Below, one piece after another: positions 33,267-43,336 of a DNA stretch of 64,000 bases (within the stretch, counting starts at the first letter, position 1; each line of letters opens with the position of its first letter). Both the position numbers and the translations under genes were made by a program. The DNA comes from Blattamonas nauphoetae (taxonomy: Eukaryota > Preaxostyla > Oxymonadida), in NCBI GenBank assembly GCA_033064195.1, contig JARBJD010000061.1, positions 243,161-307,160 on the forward strand. The letters run 5' to 3'. The notes below the pieces were generated by a model that was not told the DNA's origin, ran no database searches, and saw only the letters and a list, made by a program, of their open reading frames with translations.

Positions 33267-33465
33267 GGGAAGATCACTTCGTTCAGGGAAGACTTTTTAG
33301 TTTTCTTCTGTTTTTTGACTCAAACCTGATTAATATTGTGAAAAGAAGGGATGAGAGAAAGAACAAAATGAAATGAGAAGGCATAAGGCAGAAAATGAGA
33401 GAACAAAACTGACACATTTTCAAAATGTTGTGGGTTTAAGAATGTTGGGGGTTGATGAACAATAG
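33267..33465 (-). repeat. Right terminal inverted repeat of the Tigger-like transposon
   Basis: 199 bp, inverse of 31302-31500 with no mismatch noticed; begins GGGAAGATCACTTCG and ends GATGAACAATAG, followed by TA. Confidence 0.9.
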
Positions 33466-33467
33466 TA

Positions 33468-33966
33468 CTGTCCAACAAACTCGCTCGTCTCCGCTGATCT
33501 CGATGTCTGGTGGAACGTCATCGATTTCTGGACCGATCACTTCACTGATGTCTTCCCATACTGCTTTCTCGCTGAGTGGAACAGCCATTCTGAAATTGAT
33601 GGCCAACAACGATTTCTCAAATGGAGCAGTTGGATCACTTGTGAGGATGGAAGGAGGAAAGATTGAGATGGAATCGTCATCTTTCGAAAAGGCAGTCCTG
33701 TCGTCTTCGCTGATCAGTGGAAGTGGATCAATGTCGATTATCTCTTCGTCTTTCACGTCTCTTGTGGAATCGACAGAGTCCTCTTCAAACTCGGACGGAT
33801 CTCGTGCTCTGACGTTGTCGATCGGGAACAACCAGAAAGTGGAGATTGGAGCAGTATCGAAACCTGTTTACTTCACGTCGTGTTCTTCTCGTGGAGATGG
33901 AGGAGCACTGCATTGCACTCTCTCAGGAGATGGAATCCTCTCCATTTCACACACAACATTCACTGA
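33468..33966 (+). CDS. Gene D segment 2
   Basis: 166 codons continuing segment 1 in frame (TVQQTRSSPLISMSGG matches TVQPIRSSPLISMSGG in the next module). It ends at HTTFTD, where the MITE pair interrupts the sequence paralogous to HTTFTDCSSLKDGG. Confidence 0.8.
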
Positions 33967-34665
33967 TAGACCCTCCACAAAACCGGTTTAATTTATTATA
34001 GTCCCTCCACAAAACCGGCTAAAATATACAAAACCGGTTTTATTCATTATAAGATCAATTTTGAAAATATAATGCAAGAATTGTAATTTCAGAACTCTTA
34101 GAAACATGGTTACGGTAGTTTGATGAGAGAGAAGATCATCAATATCACAAAAAACAACGAGAAAGTTTCCAGATAATGGGGAAAATGCCTTCTTTTCGTC
34201 ACTATTTGGTTTTTGAAAAAACACTAGGTCTACTTGAAATGGTGTATTATGTGACGTGGTACTAGATAATCGAGAAATTTTGGATGAAACGTCTTATTTT
34301 GATTTTAGCCGGTTTAATAAATTAAACCGGTTTTGTGGAGGGTCTATTAAACCGGCTAAAATCAAAATAAGACGTTTCATCCAAAATTTCTCGATTATCT
34401 AGTACCACGTCACATAATACACCATTTCAAGTAGACCTAGTGTTTTTTCAAAAACCAAATAGTGACGAAAAGAAGGCATTTTCCCCATTATCTGGAAACT
34501 TTCTCGTTGTTTTTTGTGATATTGATGATCTTCTCTCTCATCAAACTACCGTAACCATGTTTCTAAGAGTTCTGAAATTACAATTCTTGCATTATATTTT
34601 CAAAATTGATCTTATAATGAATAAAACCGGTTTTGTATATTTTAGCCGGTTTTGTGGAGGGACTA
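33967..34665. mobile_element. Harbinger-like MITE (348 bp) carrying a second, inverted copy of itself
   Basis: The outer copy is 33967-33998 plus 34350-34665, 348 bp in all. Its ends are TAGACCCTCCACAAAACCGG and the inverse of TAGTCCCTCCACAAAACCGG, and it is flanked by a TGA duplication (33964-33966 and 34666-34668). The paralogous empty site reads CACTGACTGCTC, which confirms this. The nested copy has the same length and opposite orientation, so the whole forms a palindrome of about 0.7 kb. The 3-bp TNA duplications (TGA, TTA) fit PIF/Harbinger, whose usual target is TWA. The 78-80-codon open frames are the same non-coding stretch read in both copies. No transposase is present. Confidence 0.88.
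33999..34346 (-). mobile_element. Nested 348-bp MITE copy, inverted, inside the outer copy
   Basis: Begins TAGTCCCTCCAC and ends GTGGAGGGTCTA, flanked by TTA at 33996-33998 and 34347-34349. It lies 32 bp into the outer copy, splitting AATTTATTAAACCGG. It is the same length as the outer copy and nearly identical in sequence. Confidence 0.88.
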
Positions 34666-34668
34666 TGA

Positions 34669-37026
34669 CTGCTCATCGTTGAAAGGAGGAGCGTGTTTCG
34701 TCGATCTTTCACTGTTATCATCCAGCTCATTCGGTGTGGACGCGAGCGTCGTTCTTACAGATTGCCTCGCGAAAGCTGGACAAGAGAATGGAATCTTCAT
34801 CGTCTGCAGTGATCTCTCAACGATGCTTCTCCCGCTCACAGAATCATCGCTTCTCGCAGCAGTCAAGCCCTCTTTCACCACCAATTCTGTTTTCACAGCT
34901 GAAGAGCGAGGTCGACTGAGGGGAAGAGAGACGAAGGTGGGAGGGACGGAAGGATCTCTGCTGTTTTATTGGCATCCACACGCAACAGGAGCAGTGCATC
35001 TTCAAACAGGTGGAGAAGACCACGCTTTGTGTGGCTTGACCGAACTTCCCTGCTCCACTCTTTCTCAAGCGATGTCCAACTTGAAAGAGCCTTCTCAAGA
35101 ATCTGAGACTCCCGAAGTTTTGATTGATTCTGATCTCTCTCTCACTTCGCCTCTTTTGTCGACCGCGACAAAATGGATTCTCCGTGGCTCCCCGTTGAAA
35201 TCGCTCACAATCGAAAATGAAGCGCAAATCAGCATCAAGAAGGGTGTCTCGTCCAGTCTGACCCTCGCCACGCTCTCAATTGTTTTCGGAACTGACTCTG
35301 CCAGCCGCACGACCCCGATTCTGGATGTGGAGTCTGGGACAATCGAGATAAATGAATGTTCAGTGAATTCTGATTCGAAATCGATTTCGTCGAGTCTGTT
35401 TGCTGTTGGAGGAGGATCACTGATTCTCACGAAAGGAAGCATCGCAACACCAAGTTCGTCACATCCACTCGTGTCGATCACTTCTGGATCGTTCTCAACC
35501 GCCACTGTGGATGTGATCGTTACTGTCCAACCAATTCGCTCATCTCCGCTGATCTCGATGTCTGGTGGAACGTCATCGATTTCTGGACCGATCACATCGC
35601 TGATCTCTTCGCATGCTGCTTTCTCGCTGAGTGGAACAGCCATTCTGAAATTGATATCCAACACCGATTTCTCAAATGGAGCAGTTGGATCGGTTGTGAC
35701 GATGGATGGAGGAATGATTGATATTGAATCGTCATCTTTCGAACATGCGACTCTCTCGTCGTCACTCATCAGTGGAAGTGGATCAATGTCGATCGTCTCT
35801 TCGTCCTTCACTTCTCTTGTGGAATCGACAACATCTTCGTCCAACGCTGAGGGTGTTCGTGCTCTGACGTTGTCAATCGGGACGAGCCAGAAAGTAGAGA
35901 TTGGAGCTCTCTCGAAGCCAGTTGCCTTCACCTTGTGTTCTTCGCGTGCAGAAGGAGGAGCTCTACTTTGCACTCTCTCGGGAAGTGGAATCCTCTCCAT
36001 CACCCACACCACATTCGATAAGTGTACAACGTTGAAGGATGGAGGAGCGTGTTTCGTCGATCTTACAGCCATCACAACGGGATCATTCACAACTGGGGAC
36101 AGTGTTTCATTCACCAATTGCCAAACAACCAATAAGCATGGGAATGAACTCTTCGTTGTTTGTTCAGACCTCCAATCGTTCCTCACTCCAACCCCTGACC
36201 CATCTCCTCTCGCGTCGATCAAACCCACCTTCACCACAAATACTGTGTTCACAGATGAACAGCGACAGTTGCTGTGGGGACGAGGGACACAAGAGGGAGG
36301 ATCAGAAGGATCACTGCTGTTTTATTGGCATCCGCACACAACAGGAGCAGTGTATCTTCAAACAGGTGGAGAAGACCACGTTTTGTGTGGCTTGACCGAA
36401 CTTCCCTGCTCCACTCTTTCTCAAGCGATGAACAACTTGAAAGTTCCGTCGCAAGAATCTGAGACTCCCGAAGTTTCGATTGACTCTGCTTTCACTCTCA
36501 CTTCGCCTCTTTTGTCGACTGCGACAAAATGGATTCTCCGTGGCTCCCCGTTGAAATCGCTCACAATCGAAAATGAAGCGCAAATCAGCATCAAGAAGGG
36601 TGAATCGTCCAGTCTGACCCTCGATTCACTCTCGATTGTCTTCGGAACCGATTCTGCCAGCCGCACGACCCCGATTCTGGATGTGCAATCAGGGACAATC
36701 GAGATGAAAGAATGTTCAGTGAATTCTGATACGAAATCGATTTCGTCGAGTCTGTTTGCTGTTGGGGGAGGATCACTGTTTCTCACGAAAGGAAGCATCG
36801 CAACACCAAGTTCGTCACATCCACTCGTGTCGATCACTTCTGGATCGTTCTCAACCGCCACTGTGGATGTGATCGTTACTGTCCAACCAATTCGCTCATC
36901 TCCGCTGATCTCGATGTCTGGTGGAACGTCATCGATTTCTGGACCGATCACATCGCTGATCTCTTCGCATGCTGCTTTCTCACTGACTGGAACAGCCATT
37001 CTGAAACTCAAATCGAATTCCGATTT
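34669..37026 (+). CDS. Gene D segment 3 (second and third 450-aa modules)
   Basis: 786 codons in frame with segment 2. Two tandem modules lie 1,356 bp (452 codons) apart, as shown by TDSASRTTPILDV near 35290 and again near 36646. One codon is missing relative to its paralogues (SLKGGACF versus SLKDGGACF), which keeps the frame. It ends at 'SDF', cut by the 859-bp element. Confidence 0.8.
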
Positions 37027-37885
37027 GGGTGATTCTAAATGAATTGTTACCCGCGTATTTTCTTCTGCCAGACGTGCAGAAACTCTCTGCAATTTTCAGA
37101 GCGCTCATATTCTCCTCCCCTCGACATGATGAAGGTGTTTTTTGTCCTTCTGACTCTTCATACATTCTTTTGTATCTGAGTTCTGCATTCAGTCGACATT
37201 TTTCACCCAGACTTGTCTATACCTCCAAACATGTTCAAGTATCTCGTTTTAACACAAACTTTGAAGCGGAAAACCATCGCTTGAACAGGATATATATTCT
37301 CATCTTCGCTTTCCAAGTCTTTGTTTCCATCATCTTCGATCCAACAACGAAACTTGACATCTCATTGATTGATTGCAATTTTGAGGTTTTCCAACTCTTT
37401 TCCTTCAACTTTCTCATTCAGATCTGGTGATCCCGTTCTTCCCCTCAAACAGTTGACTTGTGAATTCCGATCTTCCTCCCTCTTCTATTGTAACCCTCAA
37501 AAATGATATCCATTCACAAATTCGCCTCAAAAATACCATATGGACGTTTTCGGATTCCTTTATGAAGATATTGCCTCTCTGACGCGAGGAAGTCAATCCA
37601 TGTTTTTCAAGACTTTTTGAATGATTCGTGCTTTTGATTCGCTTTTTTCTCACATTTCCGTTCTTTTATATCGTTTTACACCATCGGTTGATTTTCTGGC
37701 ACGTTTCGGGGAAATAAATGTGAAAAAAAGCCCCAATCAGAATAGGGCTCTCTCGAACGCGATCAAAACAAAATCTCCAAAATTTAGCACTTTTCTGTCC
37801 TGAAAACCTCTGACAGCTAATTCTACAAAAATTTTTTTTTTGAGACGCACCATAGTCTTTTGTAACTTTTCATTTAGAATCACCC
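37027..37885. mobile_element. 859-bp non-autonomous TIR element with 4-bp ATTT target duplication, family unknown
   Basis: Ends GGGTGATTCTAAATGAA and its inverse, about 17 bp before the first mismatches, flanked by ATTT (37023-37026 and 37886-37889). The paralogous empty site reads CCGATTTCTCAAATGG, which supports a 4-bp duplication. The interior is AT-richer than the host gene. It has a 133-codon open frame (37029-37430) with no recognised motif and a poly-T run near 37830. Four-base duplications occur in several superfamilies (for example Sola, Ginger), so I do not assign one. Confidence 0.75.
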
Positions 37886-37889
37886 ATTT

Positions 37890-38521
37890 CTCGAACATCG
37901 CAATTGAATCGGTTGTGACGATGGAAGGAGGAAAGATTGAGATAGAATCGTCATCTTTCGAAAAGGCGACTCTCTCGTCATCGCTGATCATTGGAAGTGG
38001 ATCAATTTCGATTGTCTCTTCGTCTTTCACTTCTCTCATCGACTCAACACCATCTTCATCAAACTCGGACGGATCTCGTGCTCTGACTGTGTCGATTGGG
38101 AACAACCAGAAAGTGGAGATTGGAGCTGCATCGAAGCCAGTTGTCTTCACATCGTGTTCGTCTCGTGGAGAAGGAGGAGCTCTGCTTTGTTCGATCTCAA
38201 AAGGTGGTGTCCTCGCCGTCACCCACACAACATTCGATCACTGCTCTTCACAACAGATCGGAGGTGGTTTAGCGATTGTTTGTGAGACCGGCCTTGTCTC
38301 ATCGTCGTTGTCCATCAAAGCGACATTCACGTCGTGTTCATCATCTGTTCGACCAGTCAATGCTCTTCATCTGACAGCATACTCGTTCGAATCACTCATC
38401 GACTCGTCTCGCTGGATCATCAACAACAACCAGCTGATTTCACCCGACAACAACGACGTTCTGTGGGGAGATGACTTGGCGGAAGAATCTGAAAGCAAGT
38501 ATCGCTCGCTGACACTGCTTT
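37890..38521 (+). CDS. Gene D segment 4
   Basis: About 211 codons that continue segment 3 in frame once the 859-bp element and one ATTT copy are left out (SDF-SNIAIESVVTMEGG matches SDFSNGAVGSVVTMDGG). It contains KPVVFTSCSSRGEGGALL and ends at RSLTLL, where the DIRS-like element starts. Confidence 0.75.
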
Positions 38522-38594
38522 TCCAAGACAAACGAGTGCTCCTCAACTGATTGAATAGGTACACTGACGTGTAATGGGTGCCTTCGATCAAAAT
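38522..38594 (+). repeat. Left inverted terminal repeat and extension of the DIRS-like element
   Basis: Starts TCCAAGACAAACGAGTGC (extension), then about 55 bp shared in inverse with the right end (TCCTCAACTGATTGAATAGG...GATCAAAAT). Confidence 0.8.
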
Positions 38595-38854
38595 GTGGCG
38601 ACCAGAAACATAATAATCAATTTATCTGTTTCAAAAATTACCCAACGGGGAACTGAAAGTTCACAGGTTGGTTTGCCCAATAAGGGCCGTTGAGGAAACA
38701 AAAAATTGTGGGCAAGAAATCCCTAACAGGGAACAAAAACTTGCCAAATGGTCCAAGAGGACGAAGTGAAGTGAAAAAACTAAACACCGAGTGTGCAGTT
38801 CAATCTCGGGCTTGGTGCCCATGAACTTGCCAGGTTGTGTGGCAGAGTTCAAAC

Positions 38855-38933
38855 GTTGAGGAGCACTCGTTTGTCTTGGAGGAGTTCCCCTGGTCACTCC
38901 AAGACCAAACGAGGGCTTCCTCAACTGATTGAA
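38855..38933. repeat. Internal complementary region of the DIRS-like element
   Basis: Reverse complement of the last bases of the right end followed directly by the first bases of the left end (junction GGGGAACTCC/TCCAAGAC). In DIRS elements this region templates the circular intermediate (family knowledge). It also fixes the exact element ends. Confidence 0.8.
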
Positions 38934-38948
38934 GATTGAAAGGATAAA

Positions 38949-41885
38949 CTAAATGTAGAAACAGAAAGAGACAGAGAAAGAAAAACAATGAGAAGTGAAA
39001 GAAGAAGGCTGAAGGTGATTAATCATTGTTCCCATTTCTGTTGTTAAGGCAGTGTCCCCTGAGGGGCTGCCACCATCTGTTGGCGAGTTCAGGGCCAAGG
39101 TTCCAATCAAGATCGGCGCCGAATAATAGTCGTCGGCCGCCGTTGATCGCTGTGACCACCCCACGTGCCCGTTCAAGACGTCTAGTGGCACTCTCGCGAC
39201 TCTGCGTAGATAGCTTACAGAGGAATGCTTGATTGTGTAAGGTCCGAAAGGTTCAGGGACTCCAATCTCTGTCAGAATGTCTTTTAGCATGGCGGCAACC
39301 TGCGGCATTTTTGCGGCAGAACCATCATTCATGTTGATCCAGACCTTTGACTCTTTGAATTGATCTGGATCGGATAGCTGAGGGAAGGCGGAGATGACAT
39401 TCGATCTGTGTTGTGACAGGGCAATGAATGGAGAGTAACTTGGTTCACCCTCATCGCGGACACAGCGGATTTCTTTTTCAGTTTGGTTCTTCTTCGCAAT
39501 GATCGAGATAGTCGCGAAGGACTCAGGGTTGTGATCAGACTTCTTGATGAACTCAATATCCTTCCAACGGAGATTCACAATCTCCGTTCTGCGACAGCAG
39601 GTCGAGGCGAGGAGGAGTGCACAAGTTCTGCTCTGATGAAGGGAGAAATTGTTTTGAGCTCGCTCACAAGTTGATCGCGCCCAATCGAGAAGTAGGTTAA
39701 TGTGCCACATCACATGGTATTTCTTCTGGTATCTCGATGTCGGGCTCTCCTTCGTTAGTAGTCTCCGGTACGAAGAGATGTGCGAATGTGGTGAGTGGAG
39801 CGTTGGGTGAAAAAGGCCGAGGGATTTGACTACCTTGACGAGGACTGTGTGTGGTAGTTGACTGGGGGGAGGGAACTGTTGGGCGAGTTCCTCCATGAAC
39901 GTGCACAGAATCGGTTCGATCTTGTTCGAAGGTTGGATGATGGTGTCGGACGAGAAGTTGTTGTTCTGGCAGAACTGTCGAAACAACTTCCACGCTCGCA
40001 TCCACGGACCTTTCTGTTTATATCGCTTCTCCTCTCTTTGTACAACTCGTCCATCAATCTTTCCTATTCGACACAGCTCGCGGAAGAAGGAGAGTCCTTC
40101 GATGTTCTCCTGCCCACTATAGAAACTCTTACCATTCCGGGCGGGAGTTTCAGCTCTCTGTCGTTGCTTAAATATTGAGTCATTTGATTGAATGGGCCTA
40201 GAACAAACGATTCCACTTCGACTTTTTTCAGTAGAGGGGACCAAGGTTGATTGTCCCAATTTGGGGTGATTAGAATCCCCTGCTGAACTGTTTCCGTCAT
40301 CAGCTTGTTCAGAACCCGAGTGATCAACAGAATTGGAGGATGAAGAAGTGGTTGAATCATCCCGGACCAGTCGAGGGTGAACGCGTTCCTTCCAACTGCG
40401 TTTTCGTCCTGTAACAGCGAGACATATGCTGCGCATTGTTTGTTCCGCGCTGATGCAAAAAAGATCGATCTGCGGATCGAGTGAGCATCTTTGTTGAATG
40501 GTTTTCATTGCCTGTGGAGTGAATGTGTATTCCGCATGCGGATGTAACCTCGATAGGGCATCCGCAGTCGAATTGAGTCTGCCCGGGATGTGGTTGATCC
40601 CGGTCATCGTCAAGCCCGCTGTCTGGATCGTTTTTAGTGTCAGCCGGGTGACTGGTGTCAACGCTGGACAGGCTCTCTGCCTCCTCAGGTTGTGGACTGT
40701 TGTTGAGTTGTCGCTCCACGCTTGAAAAGCTGTGATTCCCTGTCGATGGAGGATCGGTGCTGCTCGGATTACTGCAAACCTGACTGCTGCAGTCTCTTTC
40801 CAGTTGGATGTCTCGCCTTGCTGTCGGCCTGTCCAGGAGTCGTGAAGATATATTGTCTGATGTTTCATTTCCAACACAGCCCCCCATCCGATGGGGCTGG
40901 CATCCACTGTCAGGCATGCGTGTGGAGTTGACTGTTTGAATGAATAGGGTTTGTTCTGCGTGATCATCGTTTTCCAGAATGTTATCTCTCCCTTGAGAAT
41001 GGGAGAAAGCTGAACAGTTGTATTCCACCCTCCTTTCCGGACTGCCGCATCTTTTGTCCGGTTCAGCGCCTGAAGATATAGACTCGCTGAAGGAACTACT
41101 TCGCGCAAGAAGTTGAGCTGACCAACGATCTTGGCCAGCGATCTGACAGGTATTGTCTGAAGCGACAATGCCTGTGACATGAGGAGGCGTAACATGTTGA
41201 GAAGTTTGCTCTGCCTGGACTGTGTAATGGAAAGGGTCTGAGTATGTGATGCTATCGTCCAACCGAGAAAGTCGATCGTTTGACTTGGGATTGTCTGACA
41301 TTTGTTCCGAGCTAGTTCGAATCCCAGGGTTTCCAACAGTGCCATTGCTTGACTGGTCTTTGTTTTTGACTCCTCCTCTGTCTGAGATATCAGAAGGATG
41401 TCGTCTAAGTAAAAAACGATTGGGATTTGCAGCTCGTCTCTCATTGCTTTTACCGCCACCTTCATGATCTTGGTGAAGGTTCGCGGTGCAGTTGCTAGCC
41501 CAAAGGGCATCCCCACATATTGGTAATACTTGTTCTCGAACGCAAAACTCAAGTATTGACGAAGATGCTGTGGAATCATGACATGCTGATACGCATTGTG
41601 AAGGTCGAGTGACGTGAGCCAGTCTCCCACTTGAATGTACTGCGTGGCAGTTTTGATATTGTCCATCTTGAAATGTTCGATGGTGAGTTCGTTGTTGAGT
41701 GGTGTTGCGTTCAATATTTTCCGGAATTTGCCCCCAGGCTTCGGGACGAGAAATGTGTGAAGCAGAAGTTCCACCTCCTGCACTGCCACTTCCACTACAA
41801 CTCCCGTCTGCAACTCCTCCTCCAGAAGAGCCCGGAACGCCTCCGTTTCCTCCCGGTTCCCATGGAAAGGAGGCGCCCAGCTCAA
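38949..41885 (-). CDS. DIRS-like pol: reverse transcriptase, RNase H, tyrosine recombinase
   Basis: Long open frame of the DIRS-like element. The RT region carries VPKPGGKFRKILN, GMPFGLATAP and the catalytic YLDD box. It is followed by RNase H-like stretches (LTVDASPIGWGA, WSDNSTTVHNL, NSTADALSRL). The C-terminal part looks like a tyrosine recombinase: CRRTEIVNLRWKDI supplies the first Arg, and IKHSSVSYLRR with LNGHVGW and a DDYY ending supplies the rest. DIRS elements use the recombinase instead of a DDE integrase (family knowledge). The start is not well defined; the frame follows directly on the gag-like gene. Confidence 0.85.
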   Translation of the reverse strand: MSWAPPFHGNREETEAFRALLEEELQTGVVVEVAVQEVELLLHTFLVPKPGGKFRKILNATPLNNELTIEHFKMDNIKTATQYIQVGDWLTSLDLHNAYQHVMIPQHLRQYLSFAFENKYYQYVGMPFGLATAPRTFTKIMKVAVKAMRDELQIPIVFYLDDILLISQTEEESKTKTSQAMALLETLGFELARNKCQTIPSQTIDFLGWTIASHTQTLSITQSRQSKLLNMLRLLMSQALSLQTIPVRSLAKIVGQLNFLREVVPSASLYLQALNRTKDAAVRKGGWNTTVQLSPILKGEITFWKTMITQNKPYSFKQSTPHACLTVDASPIGWGAVLEMKHQTIYLHDSWTGRQQGETSNWKETAAVRFAVIRAAPILHRQGITAFQAWSDNSTTVHNLRRQRACPALTPVTRLTLKTIQTAGLTMTGINHIPGRLNSTADALSRLHPHAEYTFTPQAMKTIQQRCSLDPQIDLFCISAEQTMRSICLAVTGRKRSWKERVHPRLVRDDSTTSSSSNSVDHSGSEQADDGNSSAGDSNHPKLGQSTLVPSTEKSRSGIVCSRPIQSNDSIFKQRQRAETPARNGKSFYSGQENIEGLSFFRELCRIGKIDGRVVQREEKRYKQKGPWMRAWKLFRQFCQNNNFSSDTIIQPSNKIEPILCTFMEELAQQFPPPSQLPHTVLVKVVKSLGLFHPTLHSPHSHISSYRRLLTKESPTSRYQKKYHVMWHINLLLDWARSTCERAQNNFSLHQSRTCALLLASTCCRRTEIVNLRWKDIEFIKKSDHNPESFATISIIAKKNQTEKEIRCVRDEGEPSYSPFIALSQHRSNVISAFPQLSDPDQFKESKVWINMNDGSAAKMPQVAAMLKDILTEIGVPEPFGPYTIKHSSVSYLRRVARVPLDVLNGHVGWSQRSTAADDYYSAPILIGTLALNSPTDGGSPSGDTALTTEMGTMINHLQPSSFTSHCFSFSVSFCFYI

Positions 41886-42016
41886 GCTCTGGAGTCTCGC
41901 GGTCGATTTTTCGTCCTGCCACTTCCAGAGAGCTCCCGCTTGTACTCTCTGGGCTCCACCAATCTTGTCCCACTCTCTGATAGACTTGAGTAGCCGAGTT
42001 GGAGTGTTCTGAAACT

Positions 42017-43264
42017 CTACTTTGGATATCTCTGTTTTTGATACTGCTGGTGATGGCGGCCGTTTGTTTGGTTCGGGGGGCGGCTCGACCCCCCTCGGCC
42101 GGAGAAAGAACTTCTAACACCTCGGTTCAATTGTTGAGCCATCATTTGTGGTGACGACAGACTTTGAGAAGATTGTGACATTGTGAACTGTTGTTGGGTT
42201 GTAGACGTGAGGAAGTCTGATCCAATTGCCGCCGGTTGGGACACTCCCAGAAAAGATGCAATTTGTTGTGCCTTCTCAGCATTCATGTACCTTGCATGCT
42301 GTGAGCAGGTAGCTGCGTCTGAAGCAGATAGTATTGCGTTTGTAACAGTCGGTAGGATGTCCTGAGATGGACGGCCCTCCACAATATGATCGAAGACTTC
42401 AGTCATGAGCGCCAGACTCGAAAGCGATGACTGCGTAGCAGTAATAAGGGCTTTGTCCACCAGCTTTTCTGAATCAGAGACTGTATTGCTATTTTGGGCG
42501 ATATCAAGTGGGATGTTGAGAATATTTCGCATTTGTGACGTTTGGGAGCACCACGTATCCCGCTGTTGATTCGGAAGGCTTGTCCGAAGCCAATCGCCGT
42601 TGAAAGATGGCTCTTGCTTTTTCATTTGCTTGAAGAGCATCTTTTTCAAATTATCCTGTTTCTGGCGCGGGTGATCATGGCCCATCCTGGATCCCACATA
42701 CGACTCCGATGAACTGGAATTATACTTGTGTCTGTGTCGTTTCCTACTTGCCAATTGACGTCTGTGAAGTTCATTCCTCCCATATTGTCTTCTTCGGTGT
42801 CTCAATCTGTCTTCCGAGCCAAAGTGAGAATCAGCATTTGGATCGTCTGAAAATGTTGATATGGTCGACGAATAGGAAGAAGAATCTTCTAAGCGATGTC
42901 TCCTTCTTTCTGAACGCTTTTGCTCATATTGTTTCCGATGATGATTGTCGCTAGAGGGACTTCGACGAGAAACATGTTCGCGAGTTGTTGGGCGACTTCG
43001 CTTTTGCTTCGAAATCTGCGGAAGCTGAAGTCTCGGTGAGGATTGAATCAGCTGAGATGGGTTTGACTGGCACAAAGAAATATCACTTTGGGTTAGTGGA
43101 TGTTGTGGAGCGGGCGGTTTTAAGAGAGTCGGAAATCTCTCAACTACTTGAAGCACCACTGCTTGAACGAGATCATCCGTAACAAGAGGATGATGAGTAG
43201 TGGCAGATTGAGATGCCGAAGAGATAGTGTCTGTCTGAGACATATTTTGATCGAAGGCACCCAT
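42017..43264 (-). CDS. DIRS-like gag-like protein
   Basis: 415 residues, upstream of pol on the same strand and starting close to the right terminal repeat. The N-terminal part is Ser/Gln-rich, the middle is very Arg/His/Ser-rich (RRHRLEDSSSYSS), and the C-terminus is Gln/Gly/Arg-rich. There is no zinc knuckle. The identification rests on position and composition only; it would package element RNA. Confidence 0.6.
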   Translation of the reverse strand: MGAFDQNMSQTDTISSASQSATTHHPLVTDDLVQAVVLQVVERFPTLLKPPAPQHPLTQSDISLCQSNPSQLIQSSPRLQLPQISKQKRSRPTTREHVSRRSPSSDNHHRKQYEQKRSERRRHRLEDSSSYSSTISTFSDDPNADSHFGSEDRLRHRRRQYGRNELHRRQLASRKRHRHKYNSSSSESYVGSRMGHDHPRQKQDNLKKMLFKQMKKQEPSFNGDWLRTSLPNQQRDTWCSQTSQMRNILNIPLDIAQNSNTVSDSEKLVDKALITATQSSLSSLALMTEVFDHIVEGRPSQDILPTVTNAILSASDAATCSQHARYMNAEKAQQIASFLGVSQPAAIGSDFLTSTTQQQFTMSQSSQSLSSPQMMAQQLNRGVRSSFSGRGGSSRPPNQTNGRHHQQYQKQRYPK

Positions 43265-43336
43265 TACACGTCAGTGTACCTATTCAATCAGTTGAGGAAG
43301 CCCTCGTTTGGTCTTGGAGTGACCAGGGGGAACTCC
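43244..43336 (-). repeat. Right inverted terminal repeat and extension of the DIRS-like element
   Basis: Inverse of the left repeat over ATTTTGATCGAAGGCACCC...TCAGTTGAGGA, then its own extension ending GGGGGAACTCC at 43336, after which gene D resumes (ATTATCTGTTCC). Confidence 0.8.

Larger units (their letters stand above)
31302..33465 (+). mobile_element. Tigger/pogo-like DNA transposon, complete, TA target duplication
   Basis: 2,164 bp. The ends are CTATTGTTCATCAACC... and its exact inverse, flanked by TA on both sides (31300-31301 and 33466-33467). The uninterrupted paralogous site in gene D's later modules reads GATCGTTACTGTCC, which confirms a 2-bp TA duplication. The terminal inverted repeats are 199 bp and appear identical. 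One transposase gene lies between them. Identical ends and an open transposase frame mean a recent, possibly still active insertion. Confidence 0.92.
38522..43336 (-). mobile_element. DIRS-like tyrosine-recombinase retrotransposon, looks whole
   Basis: About 4.8 kb, read on the - strand. It has the layout typical of DIRS: inverted terminal repeats of about 55 bp with unlike outer extensions, plus an internal complementary region at 38855-38933. That region matches the right end joined to the left end in reverse complement. No target duplication is seen, as expected. Parts: a gag-like frame, then a long frame with reverse transcriptase, RNase H and tyrosine recombinase regions. Both frames look open, and the terminal repeats are nearly identical, so it is young. 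It sits inside gene D without changing D's frame. Confidence 0.88.

Noticed and set aside
33964-34668. MITE insertion as a Tc1/mariner-type event at TA
   Set aside because: A TA duplication would leave extra bases relative to the paralogous empty site; a TGA duplication gives the exact site.
34440-34682. 80-codon frame in the MITE, seen twice
   Set aside because: It exists twice only because the MITE is present in two copies; no protein motif, and MITEs are non-coding.
35095-36252. 385-codon antisense frame inside gene D
   Set aside because: Shadow of a Ser-rich repeated coding sequence; the sense frame matches its paralogues.
40357-42120. 587-codon open frame overlapping the DIRS-like pol on the same strand
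   Set aside because: Mostly out-of-phase reading of the RT/RNase H region with Ser/Asn/Gln-rich composition and no motif. Overlapping frames do occur in DIRS elements, so this is a probable, not certain, shadow.
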